DNA of 64,000 nucleotides, taken from assembly GCA_030068525.1 (NCBI GenBank), contig JASJOS010000009.1:1-64000 (forward strand). The letters run 5' to 3'. Under the pieces are notes generated by a model. It worked only from the letters and a program-made list of their open reading frames with translations. It did not search any database and was not told where the DNA came from. A program made the position numbers and the translations under genes. Shown one piece after another: positions 17,056 through 26,156 of this stretch; position 1 is the first letter of the stretch, and each line of letters begins with the position of its first letter. This DNA is from Xanthocytophaga flava (GTDB taxonomy: Bacteria > Bacteroidota > Bacteroidia > Cytophagales > 172606-1).

Positions 17056-18030
17056 ATGGCGATTAATAAAGAATATAAATTACTACTACTTGCCTCACCA
17101 TTGATTGCCTTCTATGGTATTGCTCCGGTGTATCTCTTTGCGCACATTAAACCAGCATACATTGTTGTGAGCTATCTGGCACTGACGCTAATGATTATGT
17201 TTTTTTGGTTAGCCAACAGTCTGTTGTTCAAAACATCTTTAACACAGGTAACCAAATACATTATCAGCTACTCAGGATCATTGGTATTTCATCTGGGTAT
17301 TTTATTATTTATTCCTATCCTATCTGAAAATCTACAGACATTATCTTTCTTTATCTATCCATTGATTTCAACTTTAGCCATCAATAGCATCATTTTAATC
17401 ATCCTTCGGTTGCAACGGCTAAAAGAAGACAAAGTATCGGTTGAAGTAGAACTAGACAAAGTGAAACTGGAAAATCTGGAAGCTCAGAAAAAAGCACTCA
17501 CACAACAGTTGCAGCCCCATTTTTTATTCAACGCCTTAAGCACCCTCAAATCTCTCATTACTCTCGATCAAGATAGAGCAGTACAGTATACCCTTAGCTT
17601 ATCTGAGTTTTTACGTTATACCAATCAGGCCGGTAATACACAGATAGTGTCCCTCAAAGAAGAAATTGCGTTTACACAGGAGTACTTACACCTTCAGGTA
17701 ACTCGTTTTGGAGAGGCACTCCAGTATTCGGTTCAGATTGCCGATCCGCTGCTGCAATGTCATGTCCCTGCATTTGCGGTACAGTCACTTGTAGAGAATG
17801 CCATTAAACACAATGCCTTGTCAGTCAAAAAGCCATTGCTGATTCAGATTTTTTCAGAAGATAAACATGTTGTCATTACCAACCCAAAACAGCCCAAACC
17901 CTTGCAAGTTACCTCAGGAACCGGTTTGATCAATCTCAGCAACCGCTATATGCTTATGTTTCAAACATCTATAGAGGTTACCGATCAAAAGGATATATTT
18001 ACTGTTAAAGTTCCTGTTGTATGTCTATAA
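17056..18030 (+). CDS. LytS/YehU-type sensor histidine kinase
   Basis: 324 aa from the ATG at 17056 (a TTG seven codons upstream is also in frame). Four membrane helices (~10-125) are followed by a coiled coil and the His_kinase domain with the signature LTQQLQPHFLFNALSTLKSL, where His is the phosphorylated residue. The ATPase part has SLVENAIKHNA and GTGLINLSNRY. It overlaps the downstream response regulator by 10 bp, so the two are translationally coupled. The signal is unknown; neighbouring efflux genes suggest a membrane or drug/peptide stress. Confidence 0.9.
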   Translation: MAINKEYKLLLLASPLIAFYGIAPVYLFAHIKPAYIVVSYLALTLMIMFFWLANSLLFKTSLTQVTKYIISYSGSLVFHLGILLFIPILSENLQTLSFFIYPLISTLAINSIILIILRLQRLKEDKVSVEVELDKVKLENLEAQKKALTQQLQPHFLFNALSTLKSLITLDQDRAVQYTLSLSEFLRYTNQAGNTQIVSLKEEIAFTQEYLHLQVTRFGEALQYSVQIADPLLQCHVPAFAVQSLVENAIKHNALSVKKPLLIQIFSEDKHVVITNPKQPKPLQVTSGTGLINLSNRYMLMFQTSIEVTDQKDIFTVKVPVVCL

Positions 18031-18794
18031 GGGTCCTTATCATAGAAGATGAACGGCTGACTGCCAGAGACCTGGCAACAACCATCCGTTCAGTGGATGA
18101 TAGCATTGAACTATTGCCTTTTCTGCATTCGGTAGATGAGGCCATCTATTTTTTTGAACAAAAGCCCATCGTTGATCTCATCTTTTCAGATATAGACCTG
18201 GGAGATGGTTTATCCTTTGAAATTTTTAAAAAATGTGCTGTTGCGGTACCGGTTATCTTCTGTACCGCATTCGACCAATACCTGTTGGAAGCCTTCCAAA
18301 CCAATGGCATCGAGTACATTTTAAAGCCATTCAAACGAGCGGATGTCGAACGGTCTCTTGCCAAATACCAACTCCTGAAAGAAAAATTCACCCGCTCAGG
18401 TGTGACCTTACCCCAAACCATAACTCCCTTACCTGAGTTTACTCCAACTTCAGAGCAATCACTGATTATTCAGCGGGGCGATAAAATTCTGCCAATACCC
18501 TTTACAGATATTGCTTATTTTGCGATTGAAAATGAAGTAGTCTGTGCGTATACGTTTGCCAATGAACACTATAAGCTCACCCATACCTTAGACGCCCTCG
18601 AAAGTCGTTGTTTTCCTCAGTTTTACCGTGCCAACAGACAAATTCTTGTCAACCGAAAGACGATCAAAAGTGCTTCCCGTTACTTCAATCGCAAACTTTT
18701 ATTGCATCTATCGCTGCCCTACAAGGAAAATGTTTTAGTAGGTAAGTTAAAAGTGACCGAGTTTTTGATGTGGCTTCAGAACACACACGCCTAG
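18021..18794 (+). CDS. LytTR-family response regulator
   Basis: 257 aa. The receiver domain (1-120) has IIEDERLTARDL, the phospho-acceptor Asp in LIFSDIDLGDGLS, T in IFCTAFDQY and K in YILKPFKRAD. The LytTR DNA-binding domain follows a Pro/Thr-rich linker: ILPIPFTDIAYFAIENEVV, then FYRANRQILVNRKTIKSA. It probably controls the efflux operon starting at 18891, whose upstream DNA has a 21-bp-spaced direct repeat. Confidence 0.92.
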   Translation: MSIRVLIIEDERLTARDLATTIRSVDDSIELLPFLHSVDEAIYFFEQKPIVDLIFSDIDLGDGLSFEIFKKCAVAVPVIFCTAFDQYLLEAFQTNGIEYILKPFKRADVERSLAKYQLLKEKFTRSGVTLPQTITPLPEFTPTSEQSLIIQRGDKILPIPFTDIAYFAIENEVVCAYTFANEHYKLTHTLDALESRCFPQFYRANRQILVNRKTIKSASRYFNRKLLLHLSLPYKENVLVGKLKVTEFLMWLQNTHA

Positions 18795-18796
18795 TC

Positions 18797-18824
18797 TGGT
18801 CCAATTGGCAGATCATTTGGTCCA
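18797..18824 (+). promoter_or_regulatory. Direct repeat, candidate LytTR operator
   Basis: TGGTCCA occurs at 18797-18803 and at 18818-18824, 21 bp apart (two helical turns), about 70-95 bp before the DUF2147 start. LytTR proteins bind two direct repeats with about this spacing. A related pair, TTGACC at 23632 and 23655, lies just after the operon. Confidence 0.45.
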
Positions 18825-18890
18825 TTTCGCCTGGTCTACATTTCTTTCCAGTACAGTTCACTGCATTTTTGTATCCTAACCTATGGAATT

Positions 18891-19277
18891 ATGATACAAA
18901 AACTTCTCACATCTATGCTGCCAGCTCTGGGGCTTTACCTGACTCTAATGCCTTGTTTGCGGGCACAATCTCATCCCTCTCTCTTGGGCATTTGGCAGGA
19001 TGAAACGCATCCGGATAAATTGGTACAATTTTTCCCACACAATGGAGGCATTCAAGGCAAGGCTGTTTCGAATGATCCTGCACAAAATGGAAAGCTTGTA
19101 TTGAAAGATCTGGTCTGGAACAGCAATACACGGTCTTATCAGGGAGTGCTTATCAGTCCCGATGATGACAGGCAATTTCTGGTTTCACTCACAGTCAAAG
19201 ATGTCGATCATTTTTACTTTAAAGTGAAGGTATTGCTGTTCTCCAAATTTTTTCACTTCAAACGAGTCAACGGATGA
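18891..19277 (+). CDS. DUF2147-type secreted protein
   Basis: 128 aa with a signal peptide ending near LMPCLRAQ. LLGIWQDETHPDKLVQFF and GKLVLKDLVWNSNTRSYQGVL followed by FLVSLTVKDVDHFYFKVKV match DUF2147 proteins, predicted beta-barrel lipocalin-like and periplasmic. It overlaps the TolC gene by 4 bp (ATGA) and is the first gene of the efflux operon. Confidence 0.8.
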   Translation: MIQKLLTSMLPALGLYLTLMPCLRAQSHPSLLGIWQDETHPDKLVQFFPHNGGIQGKAVSNDPAQNGKLVLKDLVWNSNTRSYQGVLISPDDDRQFLVSLTVKDVDHFYFKVKVLLFSKFFHFKRVNG

Positions 19278-20578
19278 GACGATTAACATTATTTATTGTG
19301 GGTTGGCTAGGAATACTTTCGCATGCCAGGGCCCAGATTATCCTTTCATCTTTTGCTGATGTGGTATCTGTGCTGGAGCAAAAAAGTTATCTGATTAAAA
19401 ACGGTAAGCTGGAAGAGGAAAAAGCCAAAAAGTCCAGGCTGGCTGGTATCCTAAGCATTCCGGAGCCGACAGGAAGTATTTCGTTAGGCTATACAAACAA
19501 TACCCGATTGCCTGTTACTGTTTTTCCTGCTGAAATTCTGGGAGGTACACCCGGTACATATGAAAAAGTAGCTTTGGGTGTCCAGTACAATACTAATTTT
19601 AACAGTACCATCGACATTAAGCTGATTAATGCAACCGGAATCCAGAACTTTAAGCTGAGCCAAATCAACAGTCAGTTGGTGGTGACAGAAAATGCCCTTC
19701 AGAAAAAAAGCCTGTACGAAAATGCCGCTACTGTCTATTATAACATTCTTATTCTGCAGGAACAAAAAAATGCTACTATGCAATTCATAGAAAATGCAGA
19801 ACAGTTGCTTCTGGCAGTCACCAATCAGTTTACCAACGGATTAGCTACTCAACAACAGGTAAACGAGGCCACCATTTCCCGACTCACACAGCAAGATAAT
19901 CTGAAACAGATTCAATATCAGATAGAGCTTCAGATCAATACGCTGCAATCATGGATGGATATCCGTGAGCCGCTGGAATTTGTCCCAAATCCTCCTCCCG
20001 TTGTATCTGCACCAGCTGAGCCGTTGAGCCGAAACCTGCATCAGCGAAATGCCCTGTTGTCTTATGAATTTGCCAGGACAGAATTCAGAAAGGAAGCATA
20101 TACAAACCTGCCTTACTTATCGCTGATTCTGAGTAGTCAGAGACAATTGTTTGATACCCAAGCTAATCCATTTGCTTCAAGCCAGTCATGGGTTCCCAGT
20201 AGCTATTACGGTTTTCGTGTGTCTATACCTATTCCGGGTAATGCCAGTGTAAGTGGCTATTATCGCCAGAAGTATCAGGTCAAAATTAATCAGTTTAACC
20301 TGGAAAAAGCCATAATTCAGGATGAACTGGAAGTACGCAAGTTGGAAACCAACCTGCGTAAGGCACAGAGTGAGCATGCATCTGCCCTTGAAATCGAACG
20401 ATTACGAAAAGAAACCTATGATAAGAATTTGCTCAACTACCAGGCGGGTCTGGTGACACTGGAAGATACAATTAATAGCTTGAACGCCAGTATAGATGCT
20501 CAGTATACACGTATAGCATCCGCACAAAAAGTAAAACTTCAGGAACAATTCATTCTCATTCATAACTCCATAAAATGA
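19274..20578 (+). CDS. TolC-family outer-membrane efflux protein
   Basis: 434 aa with a signal peptide ending SHARAQ. Two long helical repeats typical of TolC are visible (EEEKAKKSRLAGIL; LQEQKNATMQFIENAEQLL with GLATQQQVNEATISRLTQQDN), and a second repeat with EVRKLETNLRKAQSEHASALEIERL. It forms the outer channel of the tripartite pump encoded by the next three genes. It overlaps neighbours by 4 bp at both ends. Confidence 0.9.
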   Translation: MRRLTLFIVGWLGILSHARAQIILSSFADVVSVLEQKSYLIKNGKLEEEKAKKSRLAGILSIPEPTGSISLGYTNNTRLPVTVFPAEILGGTPGTYEKVALGVQYNTNFNSTIDIKLINATGIQNFKLSQINSQLVVTENALQKKSLYENAATVYYNILILQEQKNATMQFIENAEQLLLAVTNQFTNGLATQQQVNEATISRLTQQDNLKQIQYQIELQINTLQSWMDIREPLEFVPNPPPVVSAPAEPLSRNLHQRNALLSYEFARTEFRKEAYTNLPYLSLILSSQRQLFDTQANPFASSQSWVPSSYYGFRVSIPIPGNASVSGYYRQKYQVKINQFNLEKAIIQDELEVRKLETNLRKAQSEHASALEIERLRKETYDKNLLNYQAGLVTLEDTINSLNASIDAQYTRIASAQKVKLQEQFILIHNSIK

Positions 20579-21684
20579 AGACCCGATTTCTTTATTCAGC
20601 TATCATTGCTGTGCTGTTTCTTCTCTTGTCTTGTTCCCGGCCACAGGAAGAAACCAAGCCAATCCGAAAAGATGTCGTCGAATATGTGTTTGCATCCGGT
20701 ACGTTGGAAGCTGAAAACGAGTATACACTTACTGCCTTAACTGATGGATACCTCACAGAAATCTATGTGCACGAAAATGATCAGGTAACTGTCGGTCAGC
20801 TCATTGCTGCTATACGTAACCCACAGAATGATATCAACACAATCTATGCAGAAAAACTGCTGATACTGGCTGCGAACAATACACGGCCCAATGCACCGGC
20901 TCTCCAGCAGGCACGCGCCAGGCTGGAACAGGCCAGATCTACAGTAGCTTACGACTCGGTAAATCAGATTCGTCACCAAAACCTGCTGGAATCCAACAGT
21001 ATATCCCTAGCTACCTATGAGAAGGCAGAACTACAGCTTAAAAAAAGTACATTTGAGTTAGTGGCGGCTTCACAGAACTACACTCAGTTGCTTAATGAGG
21101 CACGGGAAAATGTGGTAGTTAACCAATCCCAGCAAGCTTTGTATCAATCCCTGCAATCTCAGAATCAGGTCAAGGCCCTTGCGGCAGGTAGAGTCCTGCA
21201 AAAGTTAAAGAATACAGGTGATTTTGTCCGGAAAGGTGATGCCATTGCTGTGATCGGAAGCATCGACCGGTTGTATGTACAAACCGATATAGACGAAACC
21301 AGTATTCAAAAAGTAAAAGTAGGCCAAAAGGTGCTCATTCGCCTCAATACTGTTTCTGATTCGGTTTACCAGGGAAGAGTATCCCAAATTATGCCCACCT
21401 ACAACGAAGAAAAGCAATCATTTACTATACACATAAAACCAGAAGGCGAGCTGGCTTTTAAGGTAGTCAAAACCCAGGTACAAGTCAACATTCAGGTTGG
21501 TACTGCTAAAAACGCCTTACTCATTCCAAAGAAATATATAAACTATGCCAACCAGGTATACCTTAAAGGCCACAAAGAACCTTTATCTGTGAAAGTAAGC
21601 TATGTAAGTAACGAATGGGTGCAGGTTCTCTCTGGCCTGACCGAAGAGTCAGCTCTTGTCTTACCTAATTATGACTCCCAATGA
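20575..21684 (+). CDS. HlyD/MacA-like efflux adaptor lipoprotein
   Basis: 369 aa with lipobox LLLSCSRPQ. The biotinyl-lipoyl hairpin (YVFASGTLEAENEYTLTALTDGYLTEIYVHENDQVTVGQLIA), a coiled-coil hairpin (ARARLEQARSTVAYDS) and the beta-barrel part (IDRLYVQTDIDETSIQKVKVGQKVLI) are all present. It joins the ABC permease in the inner membrane to TolC. Overlaps of 4 bp with both neighbours indicate a tight operon. Confidence 0.9.
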   Translation: MKTRFLYSAIIAVLFLLLSCSRPQEETKPIRKDVVEYVFASGTLEAENEYTLTALTDGYLTEIYVHENDQVTVGQLIAAIRNPQNDINTIYAEKLLILAANNTRPNAPALQQARARLEQARSTVAYDSVNQIRHQNLLESNSISLATYEKAELQLKKSTFELVAASQNYTQLLNEARENVVVNQSQQALYQSLQSQNQVKALAAGRVLQKLKNTGDFVRKGDAIAVIGSIDRLYVQTDIDETSIQKVKVGQKVLIRLNTVSDSVYQGRVSQIMPTYNEEKQSFTIHIKPEGELAFKVVKTQVQVNIQVGTAKNALLIPKKYINYANQVYLKGHKEPLSVKVSYVSNEWVQVLSGLTEESALVLPNYDSQ

Positions 21685-22916
21685 AACTAAGTGTCAACTA
21701 TCAGATTGCCCTTACTCACATACTCACCCGCAAAAAACAAACCCTGGTGGCAGCGTTGGGGGTAACTGTGGGTATTGCTTTGTATATTTTCTCCAATTCC
21801 ATTGTGGTTGGCGTAAGTACATATTCCAAAAAAAGCTTGTTCAAGTCTGCTCCACATATCCGGATTTATAGTGAAGATCAACTAAGTCTGCCTCTGGCCA
21901 CAAGTAAGCATCCACAGCAGATACCAGTTCTTATCAATCCACAATTTGCCAATCGCTCCCGCCTGATCCTAAACTCAGAGGAGTTGGCTAAAGATATTGC
22001 CTCCCTAGACTTTGTCGAGCAGGTAGCTCCGTACGTTAAGGTTGACCTTTTTTTGAAAAATGGCAAAACGCAGGTAAAAGGAGTAGCGGATGGGATTGTG
22101 GTCGCCGAAGCAGATGCAATGTTTAATATTGCAGGCACCTTGCTGGCAGGCTCCGTCCAACCCATCAGCTATGCTCCCAATGCCATTGTGATTGGCAAAG
22201 GAATTGCCGAAAAATTAAACCTCAGACTCAACGACCAGGTGACTGTTGTGTCTTCTGAAGGGGTTTCTCGGCGATTAAAAGTAGTCGGCATTTTCAGCAC
22301 AGATACCAAGGATTTGGATGATTCGAAAGCATACATGAATATTGGCACAGCACAAAAGCTGCTTAGAGAAAGTCCATCAGAAATTACTGACCTGTATGTT
22401 AAAGTTCGTAATCCCGACTCAGCCGGTTACTTTTCGACACAGATTCAACAATACACCACATACAAGGTAGAAGATTGGCAAACCTCCAATGCCGAACAAC
22501 TGGCCCAGAACAAAATGCTGGGTACGATGACACCGTTGATCTCCTTTTCAATCCTGCTGGTCGCTGCTTTTGGTATTTACAATATCATCAATATGACCAT
22601 TAGCCAGAAGATGAACGATATTGCCATCTTGAAAGCCAATGGATTCAATGCAGGAGATATCATAAAGATATTCGTGTCCGAATCATTGATCATGGGGAGT
22701 GCAGGTACATTGGCAGGACTATTGATTGGTACAATACTCGTCACGCTTCTGCGAAATGTGTATATAGGGCCTCCAGTAGGTTACTTTCCTGTCCAGCTGG
22801 ATGGTGATTTGTTGATCAGCGGATCGGTATTTGGCATGTTGGTTTCAGTAGGCGCAGGCTATTTTCCAGCCCGCAAAGCTGGAAAAGTAGATCCGGTCAC
22901 CATTTTCAGAAAATAA
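21681..22916 (+). CDS. MacB/LolC-like ABC transporter permease (FtsX family)
   Basis: 411 aa. The first helix (QTLVAALGVTVGIALYIFSNSIVVG) is followed by a large periplasmic MacB_PCD domain and three C-terminal helices (LISFSILLVAAFGIYNIINMT; ESLIMGSAGTLAGLLIGTILVTL; SVFGMLVSVGAGYFPARKAGKVDPVTIFR). This is the mechanotransmission type of ABC exporter, which pushes periplasmic substrates through TolC. The substrate is not known. Confidence 0.9.
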   Translation: MKLSVNYQIALTHILTRKKQTLVAALGVTVGIALYIFSNSIVVGVSTYSKKSLFKSAPHIRIYSEDQLSLPLATSKHPQQIPVLINPQFANRSRLILNSEELAKDIASLDFVEQVAPYVKVDLFLKNGKTQVKGVADGIVVAEADAMFNIAGTLLAGSVQPISYAPNAIVIGKGIAEKLNLRLNDQVTVVSSEGVSRRLKVVGIFSTDTKDLDDSKAYMNIGTAQKLLRESPSEITDLYVKVRNPDSAGYFSTQIQQYTTYKVEDWQTSNAEQLAQNKMLGTMTPLISFSILLVAAFGIYNIINMTISQKMNDIAILKANGFNAGDIIKIFVSESLIMGSAGTLAGLLIGTILVTLLRNVYIGPPVGYFPVQLDGDLLISGSVFGMLVSVGAGYFPARKAGKVDPVTIFRK

Positions 22917-22920
22917 TACT

Positions 22921-23625
22921 ATGTATCAGCCAATGAAAAATAATGTAGTGTTAGCCACTCGGTCTTTAGAAAAATACTTTCACGATCCGGTTCGGTTTAA
23001 GGTCTTGGACGATATCTCTTTTGAGATACACACCGGAGAGTTTGTTACTATTGTTGGTAAGAGTGGCAGTGGAAAATCCACACTGTTGTATTGCCTTAGT
23101 ACAATGGATACCAATTACAGTGGAGAGCTATATATCCAGCAGCAAAAGGTTACGGGGCAGAAGCCGGATACTCTAGCCCAAATCCGCAATCAATCGATTG
23201 GGTTTGTCTTTCAGTTTCACTACTTGCTGCCCGAATTTTCCTGTCTGAAAAATGTGATGATTCCGGCATTGAAACTGGGCAGATTATCCTATCCGGAAAT
23301 TGAAGCCAAAGCCTATGACAAACTACGCATGTTAGGTATTGCCGATCAGGCACTAAAAGATGCCTCCAAGCTATCGGGTGGACAGCAACAGCGGGTAGCT
23401 ATTGCCCGGGCTTTAATCAACGATCCGGCCATTGTTATGGGAGATGAACCGACTGGCAATCTGGACAGCAAAAATACTGCAATCGTATTGGATATGTTTA
23501 GACAGTTGTCTGAGGAATTTGGGCAAACGATTGTCGCTGTAACCCACGATAACGACTTTGCCAAGGCCAGCCAACGCACCATTGAAATGGCTGATGGAAG
23601 AATTGTCCAGGTGTTAAATAATTAA
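22921..23625 (+). CDS. ABC transporter ATP-binding protein (MacB/LolD-like)
   Basis: 234 aa; the Met at 22933 is an equally good start. Walker A GKSGSGKST, Q loop in FQFHYLLPEF, signature LSGGQQQRVAIARAL and Walker B VMGDEPTGNLD are all intact. It powers the permease encoded just upstream and ends the operon. TTGACC repeats follow at 23632 and 23655. Confidence 0.95.
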   Translation: MYQPMKNNVVLATRSLEKYFHDPVRFKVLDDISFEIHTGEFVTIVGKSGSGKSTLLYCLSTMDTNYSGELYIQQQKVTGQKPDTLAQIRNQSIGFVFQFHYLLPEFSCLKNVMIPALKLGRLSYPEIEAKAYDKLRMLGIADQALKDASKLSGGQQQRVAIARALINDPAIVMGDEPTGNLDSKNTAIVLDMFRQLSEEFGQTIVAVTHDNDFAKASQRTIEMADGRIVQVLNN

Positions 23626-23967
23626 TAACTCTTGACCAAAGCAAATTTGGACGTTTGACCAAAACAAACTCCTGTAGTTTCCCTGAACTTTGTATTATCA
23701 ATATCAGGAAATAAAGAAAAAGGCTTTCCCATCAAAATTTACATTCGGGATTAACCCTGGGGCAACAGGCATTTTGCTAGTCAGGACTCTAACAAATCTT
23801 TAGTAGCTGTTCAGAAACGAATACCATTTGTCCGAATCCGGACAAGTAGGAGAGGGTTAGTACGCCATATTGATAGATAAATCCCTGTTTTCAGTGATGG
23901 CACAAGCATTGTAGTAAGGTGATACGAAGTGTTTCGTACTATATATTTCGTACTATAAAACTGCCTT
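23626..23967. promoter_or_regulatory. Intergenic region with tandem repeat before serine hydrolase
   Basis: A 14-bp tandem repeat (TTTCGTACTATA at 23932 and 23946) lies 11-36 bp before the ATG at 23968. An overlapping inverted repeat TACGAA-n4-TTCGTA (23923-23938) is present. These look like a repressor operator. TTGACC direct repeats at 23632 and 23655 lie at the other end. No coding sequence is seen. Confidence 0.4.
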
Positions 23968-25479
23968 ATGAAAACATTGATTTTTATTTTGACCATTACT
24001 TGTTTTATTTCTTCAAATCCCCTTTATGCTCAGCACCATCTGCAACAGATTGATAGCTTAGTGACAAAGCAGTTTACCAATTATGAGCTGGCAGGTAATA
24101 TCCTGATCGCCCAAAAAGGAGCCATCATCTACCAGAAGTCACTAGGGTTGGCGGATGTGAGAAATCACGTGCCTGTGGATGAGCACTCTGCTTTTCAATT
24201 AGCCTCAGTCTCTAAACTATTTACCTCAGTGGCTATTCTTCAGTTGAAGCAGAAAGGAAAACTCAAGCTGGATGATCCAGTGAAAACCTATCTTCCCGCT
24301 TTCAGGTATTCGGATATAACCATTCGGCATTTACTTTCTCATACGTCCGGATTAACCGACTTTCAAATGTTGGAAAAACCCTATGCGGCCGATACTGCTA
24401 AACAATTTACAATTGCTGATTTAGTGCCTGCCATTAATCAGGATGATAAAGCCATTCTATTTAAACCCGGAGAAAAGTGGAGCTATTCCAATAGCGGCTA
24501 TGGTTTACTGGCTTTAATCGTGGAAAAGGTGAGTGGTATTTCCTTTCCGTCCTACCTGACCAAGTACATCTTTCAACCAGCGGGTATGAACCACACCTAT
24601 GTCAATACCCCGATTTTGAAGGTAGCAGACAAACATCGGGTGAAAGGGTACGATTATCCTTCCTATGCTCCCTGGATTCGGTATCGGGTTGATTCCCTGC
24701 CCCACAACCGCATTGAGTTGTATAATCTGGGTGGAATAATCGGGCCGGGCAATGTGATTAGTACTACCAGCGACTTGCTCTTATTTGATCGGGCGCTGTA
24801 TGGTTCTAAATTACTCAAGCCTTCCACCTTACAGGAAGCCTTGACACCCACCCGACTCGCTAATCAGGAGCTAGCCACAGCCGGTTGGGGGAAAACGGAC
24901 GCTTATTATGGGCTGGGTTGGATGATTTTAAAAGATACAACTTATGGTAAGGTAGTTTTTCATAGTGGAGGTATGCCTGGAGCTGTTACGCTGTTTTTAC
25001 GTAATATCACCAAAGACCAAACGGTGATTCTGCTCAACAATGTAACGCATCGTGGCACTCATCCTATTGGGGTTTATTTGTTTGAGGTGTTAAATGGTGG
25101 CTCTCCGACAGGGAGCAAACAATCTCTGGCAAACCTATATACCCGAACGCTATTCAAGACCAATGCTGAGGAGGCCCTGGCTAAACTCAACACACATAAA
25201 ACCGATACGGCTCATTATTATCTGAATGAGCAGGAGATGAACCGGCAGGGGCTCCAACTGTTCTATCAGGGGTATCAACCGGCAGGCTTGGAAGTCTTGC
25301 GATTGAATACGATTTTGTATTCTGCTAGCTGGAACGTTTACGATAGTTACGCCCAGGTGTTAAAAGCCGTTGGACGACGGCAAGAATCTATTCTGATGTA
25401 CCATAAATCACTAGAACTAAATCCGAAAAATAAAGGGGCTGAACGGGCATTGGCAGAGTTACTACCAGATAAAAAGTAG
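23968..25479 (+). CDS. Serine hydrolase (beta-lactamase class C family) with TPR tail
   Basis: 503 aa, secreted (signal peptide ends near PLYAQ). The penicillin-binding-type active site is intact: SVSKLF with the S-x-x-K nucleophile at about residue 80, Y-S-N near 173, and HSGG near 331. The domain runs to about 380. The C-terminal ~100 residues form tetratricopeptide-like helices (QEMNRQGLQLFYQGYQ, YDSYAQVLKAVGRRQESILMYHKSLELNPKNKGAERAL). The final 256 bp are duplicated at 37136-37391. The enzyme probably hydrolyses esters or D-amino peptides; it need not be a beta-lactamase. Confidence 0.9.
   Translation: MKTLIFILTITCFISSNPLYAQHHLQQIDSLVTKQFTNYELAGNILIAQKGAIIYQKSLGLADVRNHVPVDEHSAFQLASVSKLFTSVAILQLKQKGKLKLDDPVKTYLPAFRYSDITIRHLLSHTSGLTDFQMLEKPYAADTAKQFTIADLVPAINQDDKAILFKPGEKWSYSNSGYGLLALIVEKVSGISFPSYLTKYIFQPAGMNHTYVNTPILKVADKHRVKGYDYPSYAPWIRYRVDSLPHNRIELYNLGGIIGPGNVISTTSDLLLFDRALYGSKLLKPSTLQEALTPTRLANQELATAGWGKTDAYYGLGWMILKDTTYGKVVFHSGGMPGAVTLFLRNITKDQTVILLNNVTHRGTHPIGVYLFEVLNGGSPTGSKQSLANLYTRTLFKTNAEEALAKLNTHKTDTAHYYLNEQEMNRQGLQLFYQGYQPAGLEVLRLNTILYSASWNVYDSYAQVLKAVGRRQESILMYHKSLELNPKNKGAERALAELLPDKK
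25224..25479 (+). repeat. Source copy of a duplicated 256-bp gene tail
   Basis: This stretch aligns without gaps to 37136-37391 (offset 11912). By eye there are about 16 base differences (about 94% identity). Confidence 0.85.
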
Positions 25480-25567
25480 ATCTATATAAAATAAAAGTAG
25501 TGCAGATGATGAATACAATCTTGTTATACGTACTAGCTTCTTAAACCTTAAAGTAACCTGGTTCCAG

Positions 25568-25598
25568 AATTATGTAATAGATTTCGGTAATTATGTAA
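25568..25598 (+). promoter_or_regulatory. Direct repeat before the copper cluster
   Basis: AATTATGTAA occurs at 25568-25577 and 25589-25598, 21 bp apart, about 50-80 bp upstream of the first copper-cluster gene. The two-turn spacing is typical of dimeric regulator sites. Which protein binds is unknown. Confidence 0.4.
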
Positions 25599-25649
25599 AA
25601 ATACTAATAACTAAATGATGATATTTACGTGATCAAATACCACCCATAT

Positions 25650-26066
25650 ATGAAAGGATTTGTGTTAGTGTTACTGATGATAACTGGCTTACTGGGATTC
25701 CCAGTATCTGGGTATGCATGTAGCAGTAAGCAAACCCTTTCAAAAACTGAATTAAAGAGTACCTGCTCTCAAAAAAACTATTGCAACACGTCTGACTATC
25801 GTACTTACAATCAACAAAAAACAGGTGCTAAGAAGAAAATGTGTGGACATACTTGTAGTCCATCCGGATGCAATTGTGACAGTACAGAATGTAGTTGTCC
25901 CCACGGATGGTCGGTCTTTGCCTTGAAAACACAACCGACTGCATTACTTCGACAGCCAGTAGCCACTAGTAGCCAGTCTAATTCCTGGTTTTTCAGAGAA
26001 TCCCCTCCCAAACCTGTATATCTTTCAGTTTGGATGCCTCCCAAAATAAGCTGTTCAATTGGCTGA
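25650..26066 (+). CDS. Cys-rich exported small protein of the copper cluster
   Basis: 138 aa from the ATG at 25650 (an upstream GTG at 25629 is also in frame). A hydrophobic signal (MKGFVLVLLMITGLLGFPVSG) precedes a Cys-rich middle (KKMCGHTCSPSGCNCDSTECSC) with closely spaced Cys, which should bind soft metals such as Cu(I). No known family was recognised. It leads the copper-resistance group and may be a periplasmic copper buffer. Confidence 0.65.
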   Translation: MKGFVLVLLMITGLLGFPVSGYACSSKQTLSKTELKSTCSQKNYCNTSDYRTYNQQKTGAKKKMCGHTCSPSGCNCDSTECSCPHGWSVFALKTQPTALLRQPVATSSQSNSWFFRESPPKPVYLSVWMPPKISCSIG

Positions 26067-26156
26067 TGCCATACGTGTGTCTTTTCGAAAGCATAAAATG
26101 CTTTTGAATAATCCATCCATTGTAAACAGTTTATTCCTCATAATTAAGTTACTAAG

